Of a stretch of 64,000 nt of DNA, positions 48,560-59,815 are shown piece by piece. The position numbers and the translations under genes are program-made. Numbering within the stretch: position 1 is the stretch's first letter; every line of letters starts with the position of its first letter. The notes below the pieces were generated by a model, which was given only the letters and a program-made list of their open reading frames with translations, was not told the origin of the DNA and searched no databases. This DNA comes from Gorsachius magnificus. Taxonomy: Eukaryota; Chordata; Aves; Pelecaniformes; Ardeidae. Location: positions 156,332,258-156,396,257 of the forward strand of contig CM067081.1 in the NCBI GenBank assembly GCA_034008185.1, given 5' to 3'.

Positions 48560-49560
48560 TCCTTACCTCCCCCTTTCCATATCTGCACAGGCAAGGTCTG
48601 CATGTTAAACATGATTTAGCAGGCATTATTCTGGAGCCTTTTCATCAGGTTTCTGCAGTGATTGCCTATCTTGGCCTATGATTAATGATCTGCTGTGCAA
48701 TTTGGAGGCTATAATGACTCAACAATCCACACACAAACTATATAGTCGCATTCCTTTTGCAGATTTGCCAAGCTGTTACCAAGGGGCCCACAACCAAGCA
48801 GGATTGTTAGAGAGATAGCTAAGCATTTCTGCAAATGCCATTCTGTCCTTATCTTGCCGAGAAGTGCGTTGGGCAGCAGGCTCATTTACAAAATTCAAAG
48901 CCTAGATTTCAGCGGTTCCTTTAAAAACAAAAAATTCTGGACTGAAATAATCATTAAAAAGGCTGGTAAGAAAAGATCCTGGTATATGGCCTCTCAGTGA
49001 TTATACGGACAAAATACTTTCTTTGTTTCCAAATTTTGAATCTGATTAATTGAGGCCTAATGCTATTAATGCAGTTTGAAAGAGAAAAGTTAATCTTTGG
49101 AAACCCATGCCATAAATGGAATTTGAAAATCTAAGCAGATTTTGAAGCGAAAGCTTTGTCTTCATTTCAGTTTCCATACAGGAATAGGTTATGAGGATTT
49201 ATTTGTAGATTCAACTGGATTTGTATCCAGTTAAAAAGTATCTGTAGAATAACCGCTTTATAAACTTTTTTCATTCAAAACATGGGTCCTGATGAGAGTC
49301 ATCTTGGAAAGTCCATAGTTCCTATTTGTGAGGTTAAAATAAAAATAAAAATAAATGCAAATAGGAAAAGCGAGGACAGAGCTACAGGAGTCCGTCTTTC
49401 AGAAGGATGTCAGCTGTCTTTTGAAAAATAATTAGAAAATAATTTATATAGGTTCCTGTTTCCATTGTTAATAATTAGGTGTAGCCCAAATAATTCAGTC
49501 ATAACCAAAAGAATTCTGGTGTTAGTTCACTGCAGTCACATTTGCTTTAATGATTCATTC
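48560..49560. promoter_or_regulatory. Candidate conserved element block 3' of ASCL1 (G)
   Basis: About 1 kb of unique, AT-balanced sequence rich in TAAT/ATTA words (ATGATTAATGATC, CTGATTAATTGAGG, GCTATTAATGCAG) with a perfect octamer ATGCAAAT at 49355-49362. It lacks simple repeats except AAAAT units at 49337-49354. It is the longest such block in the window. Confidence 0.35.
49321..49365. repeat. Inverted repeat with 8-bp arms enclosing an octamer site
   Basis: CCTATTTG (49321-49328) pairs with CAAATAGG (49358-49365); the right arm overlaps the POU octamer ATGCAAAT. Confidence 0.6.
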
Positions 49561-49631
49561 AGTTTTAGTTCCCTTTTTGTCAGGCTCAAGGGGAGTGGGA
49601 TGGGAAGGCATATAGCAGATCCATCCTGTAC

Positions 49632-49669
49632 ATATTAATATTAATATTATTAATATTATTATTATTATG
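49632..49669. repeat. ATT/TTAATA simple repeat
   Basis: ATTAATATTAATATTATTA followed by ATT units, an AT-rich microsatellite. Confidence 0.9.
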
Positions 49670-52600
49670 GAAGTACCTGGAAGCTTTAAACGAGGGTGGA
49701 GCTCCACTGTGCTAACACTGAACCTTTATAGTAATGTACCCTCATAATGAAAGGTATCTCTTAGTCCTGTATGTAATGTTCTGAGACCCTGATTTTGGAA
49801 AGCCTTCATGGTTCCAGATGTAAGTGCAAGTGTAATTGCTTCTCTGTATCCAGGCTTAAGCAAATACAACATACTTTAGTCTATGTCCAGAGTGAAAACC
49901 AAGATGTCTCCAAACCCTTTGGGAAGAAGGGCTTTCTCTGATCCCACTGTAGGCAACAGCAACCTCCCCCTGTTTTGGCTTCAAAGCCCAACATGTTAGT
50001 GCTTGTTTAAAGAAATATTTTTAATACTGAATAGAAATAGGAAATACACAATATATAACTTGAAGGCTCAGAGCTGCCAGGATTTCCTGCTGCTGGGGAG
50101 GAAGGGGTCAGAAACCTCTGGCTACGAACACATTCAAGCAAAGCAGCTTTTACCTTCTCTTCTCTGTATAAGGGCTTTCAGCCTTATGCCAAGGGCCAAC
50201 CCACAGCACCTTGGAGGTCCTACTATTTTGTAGGTTTTTAAATGATCTTTGCCTCAAATACATATGTAAATAAACAAAATCAGCTGTGAGCACACTGCTG
50301 TACAGCCGTGATAGTGCCGCTGTGCATTTAAGTCTATTCAGCTATGAATGGTTGTGTAGCTGACACTGCCTTCAGGGCAAAAGGTTGGGTTAGATCAGGG
50401 TCAACAACCTTTCAGTGGTGCTCTGCTAGCCTGTGGTTATCAGCCCCGAAGCAGAGGTTGCACAGGACAGCCAGAGCTCATCAGTAGCTAGAAGATACTG
50501 CCTCTCAAAGAGGCAAAAACCTGCTGCTGCAGCGGGATCATTGGCCTGTGCAAAACAACCACTCCTCCTGACCCAGGGGGTGAAGCAAAGCCAGCAGCAG
50601 GGAGCACTTAAACCTCTCCGATTTCACTCTCAGGATGCCATGGCCTCTAGCTGCCAGCCTGGCCTGTGCCTCTGAAAATCAGTACCTGTCCTCTCAGGCA
50701 GATGGTGTCTCCAAATCTGTTTGGGACTCCTCTTCAACTTCATGAAAGTCAGGAAGCAGCAAAAATATGCACTTTCCACACAACAAAAAAAGGACCAGAG
50801 CAGGTCTGTTCAGAAGAAATATTTTGTCTGGGAGCTCACAGGTGATTCTGAAAAGGATGAGAAAGTTGACAGACAATGAATGCTAATTTAAAAGCATCTT
50901 CAGTTGCTTTCTGAGTGAGCTGAGCTTGCTCTGCAACTTCCCCTCCACATGGATAGTAACTTGGATGGGAGCAAGACAAGGATCCCTACTGGCATCAGAC
51001 TTCCACCACCCTCTGTGGAATGCTTAGCGCTGAGAGGAACGCGTAGTCTCGACAACAGTTATGTCCTTGGCTTTTCTACTGGAACCAGTCATTTAAAATG
51101 TGGGACATGTTTTCTGTGAGACAGCCAACTGCCTGCTAGGGAGTGTGATGAGGTCAGCCTTATTTCACACTGGTCATCACCTCTCAGTTCCATGTGTTTA
51201 CTGACCTCTGAACTGTTGCTTAAAAGTGAACCAGACTAAGATTTTCAGAGGTCATGAGTGAGTCTGAAGGCCACAGTATCTGAATATGCAAGAGGGAACA
51301 TTTCAGGATTTTCATTTCCCTGAAGGGTGTTTTCAACACTTTCTGAAAACCAAGCTCTTTCAAGGTATCTCACCCTGCACACTCAGAACTACTGGTCAGT
51401 TTTTGAAAAGCCCTTTTGCAGATTTGGTCAGTTATGAGAGTGAGTCAGCTTCACACTTGACATGAACCACGTACATCTTCAAATTGAACTGGATCACGGA
51501 TGAGAAAACGAGTTGTCCGTCAGGTGTCTTAGCACAGCACCTCAGATGCAGTCAGACTGGAAGCCTGCTAGAACCTGGCCTTTTGAAGTATTTTGACATT
51601 TTCCTTTCCGATTCAGAGAAAGGAGCACAAACAGGATCATGTGGCAGGGAAGGAGAAGTCATTTAAACTGTTCCAACCTTCAGAAAAGGTTTGGCTAAGG
51701 TGTGGCTCAGATATTACCATTGATCATTGACAGGGACAGGGCAGGCTTTCTTCCCTCTGATTTCTAATCCCAAGGCATTTCATACACTGTAAGTTCCCAG
51801 GGCATTCTCTTTGAAACTGGGTGACTTGGTAATATGAGAGAAACAGACACTATGGTTGTATGGGCATGCCATACTGAGGTCACCATCAGTTTGCACACAT
51901 GTTAAATTTGACTGGTAGACACAGTTTACTTTCCAAGAATGACTTGCATATGAACACAGGAGGAACAAGAATCACTCCGGCTTTGCTCTTGGCAGGTGTT
52001 CCAGGAGGAAAGGCTCTGGTCTTGAGTGATGGCTGGGTATTCCTGAAGGGCCAAAGTCCAAGAGAATTACTTCAAACACTGGCATACTTATCAATGACTA
52101 TTTGCCAAACTACCACACGGTGAATATCTGAGCTAGTAGATCATTTCTTTGAAATGACTGTAACAAAGAATTATGCTGGCTTTTGGCAAACAGTGGCTGA
52201 CAGTTGCAAACACCATTTTCATGGGTTGCATTGGAAGTCATGAATACACAATTTGAGACAGCAAACAGGGATGATCACAGCTATTTCTAAGGAAGCCTGT
52301 CCACAGAAGAATGGCTTGCCCAGAGTTGTATCTCTTTCTTCATCTGGGAACCATCAATTTTGTTCAGCTTACAGAATCACCTTTATGATGCATGTCAGCC
52401 AGTTGCAAAGACAGGAGCTAGAAGTTAACCCTTGTAAATAAATATAAAGTATTGAGTGATCAGTCCCTCTGTAGGGAATCCTTTTTTCCATGCCTCTTTT
52501 TAAGTTGAGCACCTTTAAGTGCCAAAGATAGGTAAAATGGGGTAATGAGGCTAAAGTAGCTGAGAACCTGGGAGACATTTTGCAAGGAAAAGGAATTCCC

Positions 52601-53855
52601 TTTTTGCACACTGCCTGTGATCATGCAGAAGCACAATGATGTGTGTTCCAGAAATTAAAATCTTGGCCTTCTAATATATTTTATTCTGCTTGTTAACTAA
52701 ATGCAGGGTAAGACAAGTATCTCTGTCAGGTCTTGTATATTCTTGGTTATAATAGGAACTATGGGGCTGACTTTCCAGAGATCAAGCTGCTAGTTTTTGC
52801 TGTATTTGCTTTAAGCCAAGCACTGAAATCCAGAGTTTAATAGAATAAATAGCAAGGGCTAAGACAAAGGATTTTTCAAAGCTACAAACCATTGCGTTAT
52901 GAGGGCTGGGCTGAAAATCTGAGCTTCAGCTTACCTAGTTGAGGGATCAGAATCACATAAAGGGTTAATATCTGCTCCTCCAGATGTGAACTTCATTAAT
53001 TTAATCTAAAACATCTTGAGAGATAATAATACACATATTTTCAATTACAACAATTATTTAAACAGCCCTAATCTTGCACTTCATGAAACCATTTACATTC
53101 ACTCTAATGTCAAGCTCTGCAGGGGAATATGTTAACACAGGAAACGTAACATCTTCTAATTACAGTACTTCTATAAAACAGAAACAAAACTGAGTTTTGA
53201 AGGCTGAGCTGAAAGCAGGGACTATTCCATGGCAGATGTGAATGCAGAAGCACCAGGGCCAGTTGCAGACGGATGGGTGTACTATATTTTACTTCTCTGT
53301 GGAGACACCGGCACACATGCCTGGGAAAACGTGTATTACCACAAAATGTGCATGTCATTTTGGAGTAAGAACATGTTGATCGAGTAGCTTCCGTAGTTAT
53401 AGGTCATAAAAGAGAATTACTATGTTGTTATATGCTCTGGTCTTCCTACAAGCTTGACTCAGCTCACCAGAGGGTCACAACGCAAAATCACATGCAGAAC
53501 GAGTAGCATCTACGCAATATTTTCAGTTTCTCAGTGAGAACAACAGGAGAGGCAAATCTGACCTTTGCCATCTACTCTGGAAAGAGAGCAGAAAAAGGCA
53601 GCACTTTATTTCCCTGTCAGTCAGACCCAAGGCTATCCGAAAGCACCAGTCCCGTTTCACTCCTGGGGCTTTGCTTCAGCCCCGAAGACCTCCATGGTGC
53701 TCGCACCCTGGGCAGCCGCCTCAGGTTGGCCTCCTGCATGGCTCTGTGCAGCTCAGTTCATGGGACCACTGCAGCCGCTTGGAGGTTACAGCTAAGAAAC
53801 GAGTCCCCAGGCCAGGATGTCATGTTGATGTACTGAAGCTTTAAAGCACATGTCA

Positions 53856-53915
53856 GGAAAACTGGTATGAATTTGCAGATGGGAAAACTGGTATGAATTT
53901 GCAGATGGGAAAACT
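53856..53915. repeat. 26-bp direct tandem duplication
   Basis: Two identical adjacent copies (53856-53881 and 53882-53907) begin GGAAAACTGGTATGAATTTG and are followed by the first 8 bases of a third. The lack of differences suggests a recent event. Confidence 0.95.
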
Positions 53916-55280
53916 TCAGATTATCATGCCAGACATGGTGCTGACACTGCGTCAGTGTGTTGTCCTCCATGGCAGCAGAAATGCACCTGCTGCTAGCTTG
54001 GTTATGTGGGTGGGCAGCTCAGAGATGTTCACAGCCCAGTGAAGTTCAGTATGAGCTGGGTACCACGCTGATTCAGCTGCCTTTGCAAATCCTGACCTTA
54101 CCTTTCAGTTTCCCACTGTCTGATAAGATTTTTCCAGCAGTGACAGTGACTTTACTGCTTTGTAGCAGTAACAATCTGCAAGTAATATGGTGAACTCTGG
54201 AACACTTTGTAAGACATGCACTGCAAAGAGCAAAGACTATTCCTATCAAGGGAGACTTGCCATAGAGAGCTTTCCTGTCACATCATTACACTCGGTGATC
54301 AAAATGTGCATGCATCTTTTTGGAGATGCAGTAGCTTAATTCCCTCTTTGAACATGACTGGACTGCTGGCTGTCTATAGCTGACAAACTGACTGCAGAGA
54401 TGCAAGCGTGGCAATGCGTCCTTCCTGGATACACACGTGTGCGTGTGTGTGTGTTCAAACCCAGCATCCACTACGAGCGATTAGCTCTACCATTTGGTGA
54501 TGTAACTCAGTGGTGCTCTATCTATTCCGTACAGGTGTATATATAACTGTCCTCCTCCCCAGCCCTACACCCCCCTCTTGGTAACAGGCCGTTGGCGGGC
54601 AGACAACACAAGAAGTAGGGTGGTTCTTGTAAGGGCTCTGGCACACAAAAAGAAATCAAAATCTGTCTTAAAATAATGAAGCAATCTTTTGTCCAGAAAG
54701 TTTCCAAGCGTAGCAAAGGCTCATCCATCTGAGAAATGCCCCCTAACCCACCCGCCAGTAGAGAGGCTTGGTGGTGCAGGGTGAGGGTGATGGGGAGGGA
54801 TTTTTTTTTTTTTTTCAAATCGCAATTGTTTGGGTTGCTGATCCAAGGTAAATGACAAGAAATCGAAAAACACCCCCAACACACATATTTCAACTAAAGC
54901 AAGCGCTTGGGATTATTTTTTTCCCCCTCTGTGTCTGTTTGAAGGTATTCTCCCAAGTTGACAAGCACGTGTTTTGGAGACCATTGAAAAGTTTCTGCCA
55001 TAAATAGAGGAGGCAGCTTGGCTTAAGTGTTGCTAGGGAATACCTGGCAACAGGCAACAATAGTCCTTTTAGAGAGCCCAGGGCAAACAGTGACCGTGGT
55101 AATGGGGTGGGCTTAAGGGAGGCTCCTTGCCCAAAGCCCCTCCACTCACACTGTGCCTCCAGCCCTGGGCTGTGTTCCGGAAATTCCCCGCACAAAGCCC
55201 CCCATTCAATGGGAGGCGGGCCCGTGCGTGTGCTTTTCTGGCAGGGAGGGGGGCCTGTAGAGGGAGGGGGGTCTTCTTGC

Positions 55281-55317
55281 AAAAAAAAAACAAAAAACAA
55301 AAAACAAAAAAAAAAAA
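55281..55317. repeat. A-rich tract with periodic C
   Basis: A10-C-A6-C-A6-C-A12 pattern, simple sequence. Confidence 0.95.
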
Positions 55318-55904
55318 CCCTGAAATTTTTTTTTTCTGCAAAGGCTAAAAGAAGCACAGAAAGTGCTAAGTTTGTAAAAGAAGCTGAAAAGGTTCAGAAA
55401 GGAGCATAATGGGGCCAGGGAATGCCCCGTGAATTTTGAACAGAGAGCAGAAAAGAGACCCTAAAAAGCAATTAGTGATGCTACTTGTCGCTGAAGAGGG
55501 AGCCTGAAGGAGGTGGGAAGGCGCAAAAGGAAGAGGGCAACTCCAATCACTTAGTAAAGTACGAGGGAAAGAGGGGCAGGCACAGGGAGAGAGAGAGACT
55601 GGCGCCTTTGGGAATTTTTGTAGTAAAAGTGGATGGAGGCACACGGCGAGGGCAGCGTCCAAGGAGTGCCTGGAGCCGAAGGCACATGCCAAGCTGGGTC
55701 TTGGCTTCGCCTCCCCTGCTCATTTCTGCAAAACCGGGGAAGCAGCAGGGCCAGGCTGCTGCCTCCCAACTAGCCCAACGCGCCGCAGGCTCAGCCTCAA
55801 ATCCTCACCCGTCCCCTTGAGAAGGGCTCCTCAGCCAAGTGTCGCTGCCTGGCGAATGAAGGCGAGGGGGACATTTCTGAAAGACCTCCGGTCTCTCTTC
55901 CTCT

Positions 55905-56330
55905 CCTCCCTGCACCTCACTCCATTTCCAGAGCCGTGCACAGACGCCTATTTAGCCATACATTCCCTGTGCAAAATAAAAATAACACTGTCTGCTCATT
56001 AGCTGGGAGTTGTTAGGGATAAAAAAAAGAAGAAAAAAAGGGCTGTCTGAACAGGGCTGAATAGCTATAACCTTAATGGCTTGTCAGAAGTCTGCTGGCA
56101 GCAGGGTGAGGGCAGCCAATCCCCCTCCAGTCTTTTGTCCTAGACATTGTTTAGGATCAGTGGTAGCTCATTAGGTCGGGACAGTAATATTCCTAACGAT
56201 CCTGCGGGGCTGAGGCTTCAGACCGTGTCTTCAGCTGTTTTCCTGATGTCAGTCTGATTCATGAAGAGGTATTTGTCCCGACAGATACTTTGGTGGGAAG
56301 CATTATTTACCTTTCATATCCTGATTCCTA
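55905..56330. promoter_or_regulatory. Candidate conserved element 3' of ASCL1 (H)
   Basis: A unique block with CTATTTAGCCATACATTCC, GCTCATTAGCTGG, ATAACCTTAATGGC and GACATTGTTTAGG. It is free of repeats except a short AAAAAAGAAG run near 56020-56038. Its function is inferred from appearance only. Confidence 0.3.
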
Positions 56331-58737
56331 ACCTTCAACAAAAGTTGCAGCTGGAAGGGGAAAAGGGGAAGCTGAGCGTCCTGCTTGGGTGAACAGAGGT
56401 GTGTTAGAGCGAAAGGCAAGCTGAAAAAGCCAAGTAGATGGGGTCTTGGCCTACAATTTGGCCCTACGGTTTGCCTCCTTGTATTTCAGTTTCCACCTGT
56501 AAAGTGAGGATAATCACCCATTTTGCATTCTGGGGGTAGTGAAGAAGAAAATATTAAGAGTGTGAGGCTCCCAGGCAATGGGCCAGATAAGTAGCTGACA
56601 TTAATACTTTTCCTGCATTCAGGGGTCCTAGAAGGGCTGGGCTTTTTTGTTGTTGTTTTGGTTTTCTGGTCTTTAACAAAAAAAAAAATCTGAATTAAAT
56701 TGTAAATCAGAATGGATTTTTTTTAGTCATGTATAATTCCCCTTACGTACCATACTTATTTTCAGCCTAGCAACATGAATCTGCTGAGGAAAGGAAAAAA
56801 GTTAAGCCCCCAGCTCCCCTCAGGCACCTCCACTTCTGAGATACTGGGTGCAGGCATGGGACCGAGCAGCTCCTACTCACCGAGACAGGCCAAATCCCCA
56901 GCCTTGGTCATATGTGCTGTTTGACAGGGTCACAAATCCAAAATGACATTATTAATAAAGTGATGAAACTAAAGGATAATTGATCATATGGCAGATTTCC
57001 TTGTAATTAGCCAATGCATTATATATCCACTTGCCAGCCTTGCCAATCAGAGAGAGCAAAGTACATTATCATTCTCTGCCCTCTCCAAGAGTTTACTTCA
57101 GTATTTAGGGCCTGAGGTTTTCTAAGGAAACTCTGAGAGGACCGTGCAGCTGCCCTACATCCCTATTAAAAACCAGCCAAACTAACAAATAATGATGAAA
57201 TGATTTCCTTATTTATTTTGTGTTAGAAAACAGAGTGGACAATGAACTGCTCTCTGAAACAAAAGGGCAAGAACTACTCGTTCCTTTCACTCCAGTAAGA
57301 GGATGGTAAGTACGCAAAGGTCAGCATACAGACACTGAAAGGTTCAAACCAAGAGCACGAGGCAATGGGAACAGCATCCGCAGATCTGCGGTGAGCGCAA
57401 AGCCCACCAGCAGCTGCCTCCGTGGTACTCCAGATCCTGCCAGAGCTGGAGCAGCTGCTGTGGGCATCCTGCGGACCAAAATAGCTCCCCAGTGGCTCTG
57501 TCACGTTCCCTGCGCTAAGATCCTGGGAAAGGATTTGGTGCCCCATAGGACACCATCAGAATACACGGAGAGATGCACAGAAAAAGGTTTATGGGTTCTC
57601 CACTGTGACTTAGCTGTGATTGCATTTGAGTAACTCTGCTACCTGGGGTGAGTTGTAAATGCATATCATGAACGATGAGTTCTCCATGAAGAACCCTCCC
57701 ACCACCCCAAGGAGGAATGGAATTTCAGACCCAAATTAGTATACTCTTACAATGAGGGGCATATTCAGCTGTCAGGGAAATGCCTGCTAGGCTAAAGGTT
57801 ATTCTTCACAGGTTACCTAATTATAAGGGAGCATGGGCATCAAGAGGTGCCTTCCACCAGCAGCACACAACAGAGTAAGCAGGCCACATCTCTGTCGAAT
57901 AGATCCAGGAATGGATTGCTAGCTGATGGGCAGCAGAAAAAATGCTGCCCAGAGATGAAGTAATGGGACACAACTCATCAGCTGTGATACGGATTTTGCC
58001 GAACGCCTTTGCCAGGCTCCCTGTGCTGGATGATTTCTCTGGTTCCCCAGAAACAGTTTAAATATTCAGTCCCACACCTGGGCTGCAACAGACACAGGTG
58101 TCTGTGCCCATATTCACAGGAATGGATCAAGCTTGGCAGGATATTGCAAAAAATGTGGGTTTTTTCAGCAAGTCATTAAATAACCAGCAGCATTTCTATT
58201 ATGTGACTGAAATACAACAACTAATGGGACAAGTTCTGCTCTCTACCAGCAGCAAGCAGAGAAAAAATGATCACCAGAATCACTCAAAGGTTTCCGAAAT
58301 ATTCCAATCAATTTTAAAACAGTCTCTGTGTGATATTTCTAACAGGGGAAGTAGAGGGATACAAAAGCAATAGTAACTCATACTGTTTCCTCTGGCTCAT
58401 ACTGACTTCTCTATCTTGTGCGGGGTTTGAAAACTGTAGGCCTGTAAGGAACTTCTGAGAGTCTGACTCTGTGTTGATAATGATAAGATATAAAAATGAT
58501 AAAACTTTTAAATTTTAATAGTAGAGCTGAATGTTTTGGCTTCTACAGAGAGCTGCCATCATGATAAACAAAGATGATGACTTTTTTGGTGCTGTTTGCA
58601 ACTTTAACAACTCACTATTTTGTCATTTCAGTACATGATTTTGAGTGCGACAAAGATGCCAATTCCCTGCTAAAAAATGATGCTTTTAAAGTGCTATTAA
58701 TCAAACATTGAAAAATTTTAAAACCCTTTAGATGTGC
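56331..58737. other. Non-coding stretch 56.3-58.7 kb
   Basis: No recognisable gene. Candidate element I at 56930-57090 is the only notable block. Confidence 0.6.
56930..57090. promoter_or_regulatory. Candidate conserved element 3' of ASCL1 (I)
   Basis: A compact AT-rich block with GACATTATTAATAAAG, GATAATTGATC, TGTAATTAGCCAATGC (homeodomain plus CCAAT) and GTACATTATCATTC. Confidence 0.3.
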
Positions 58738-59085
58738 CCATACTCACAAGCATGCACACCTGCACATATCTCTGCCCACACACTCATATAGTCAAGCCCA
58801 TCCAAAAAATTCAGACACACAGAGACATATACACACTCAGACGCACAGATAACCACTCGCCCACAGGCACACTTATACACAAAGGCTGCACATATGCAAA
58901 CACACGCATGCACACACACAGGGACACCTGCACACTTACATGCATATGCATGCATCCCTGCACACACCAATGACCATGTATGCACACATATAAATGAGTA
59001 CACCTCAGAATGTGCACCCCACCCATATGCATCTCTATGGGCACTCATGCACTTGCACGCACACATATGCACTTGAATGCACATC
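58738..59085 (+). repeat. CA-rich low-complexity block 1
   Basis: About 350 bp of imperfect CA/CACA units mixed with GCATGCA and ACACAT words. Open frames on both strands are Cys/His- or Val/Cys-rich artefacts of the repeat. Confidence 0.9.
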
Positions 59086-59165
59086 ATGAGGTGGGCAGCT
59101 CCACCTCTTCCAGTTACAAAGGAGCTTTAAGTGTGCATGTCCTGCAGGTGTCATTTCACATGCTT

Positions 59166-59194
59166 TTCTTTTGGGTGTTTTTTTTTTTTTTTTT
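59166..59194. repeat. T-rich run
   Basis: T-rich simple sequence (TTTCTTTTGGGTG followed by 17 T) between the two CA-rich blocks. Confidence 0.85.
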
Positions 59195-59480
59195 GGCATG
59201 ATGCTATTGTTGCAGGACACTGCAAGTCCCAGTGCTCAGCTGGTGAGCGTACCAAGTCACCATGACAAAGGGGAACCTACTGCACACCTGCACAGACATT
59301 TGTGTGAGTACTTCTGTGAACATTTCCTTGCAAATCTGTTGGGCACTTCCCAAGGATCCCAGAGACACATGTTAACAAGGTCCTGTATTCCACAGCCAGT
59401 GCCATCCAGCCTTGGGCTCTCATCAGTGACCTCACACGCGTGACATTTCAGGTGCTCTTTCCTTGCAAGGCTTTAGCATA

Positions 59481-59690
59481 GCTGCACCCCTACATGCGTG
59501 CACACGCCCACAGAAGCATCCACTCATCCTCACCCCAACCAAGTGTGCACACGCACACCTGTACGCATGTGCACACCCACCCACGTATGCGCCCACCCAC
59601 GCTGGTGCTCCCTTCCACACAGCCACACGTGCACACACCTGCAGCCCCCTGCCCGCACCCTCACACACGCCCACGCACATCCACGCACAG
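59481..59690 (+). repeat. CA-rich low-complexity block 2
   Basis: Imperfect CACACGCCCAC / CACGCACA units, more C-rich than block 1, leading directly into a CpG-rich spot. Confidence 0.9.
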
Positions 59691-59815
59691 GGTGAGTGCC
59701 CCCCCCCCCGAGTCCCGAATCGCCCCCGGCCCCCCGCGCCGCCGCCGGGGCAGTACCACGGACAGCGCCCGCCATGCCCCGCGCCCCCCGCCCCCACCGG
59801 GGTACGATGGGTGAG
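59691..59815. promoter_or_regulatory. Short CpG-rich spot
   Basis: About 125 bp of very GC-rich sequence with many CpGs in otherwise moderate-GC DNA, directly after CA block 2. It is too short for a classical island; it could be a small promoter or only expanded simple sequence. Confidence 0.5.

Larger units (their letters stand above)
49670..55904. other. Non-coding stretch 49.7-55.9 kb
   Basis: Unique sequence without a recognisable gene, RNA or transposon. It holds a 26-bp tandem duplication (53856-53915), a small GT tract (54434-54454), a T16 run (54800-54815) and an A/AAC tract (55281-55317). Confidence 0.6.
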
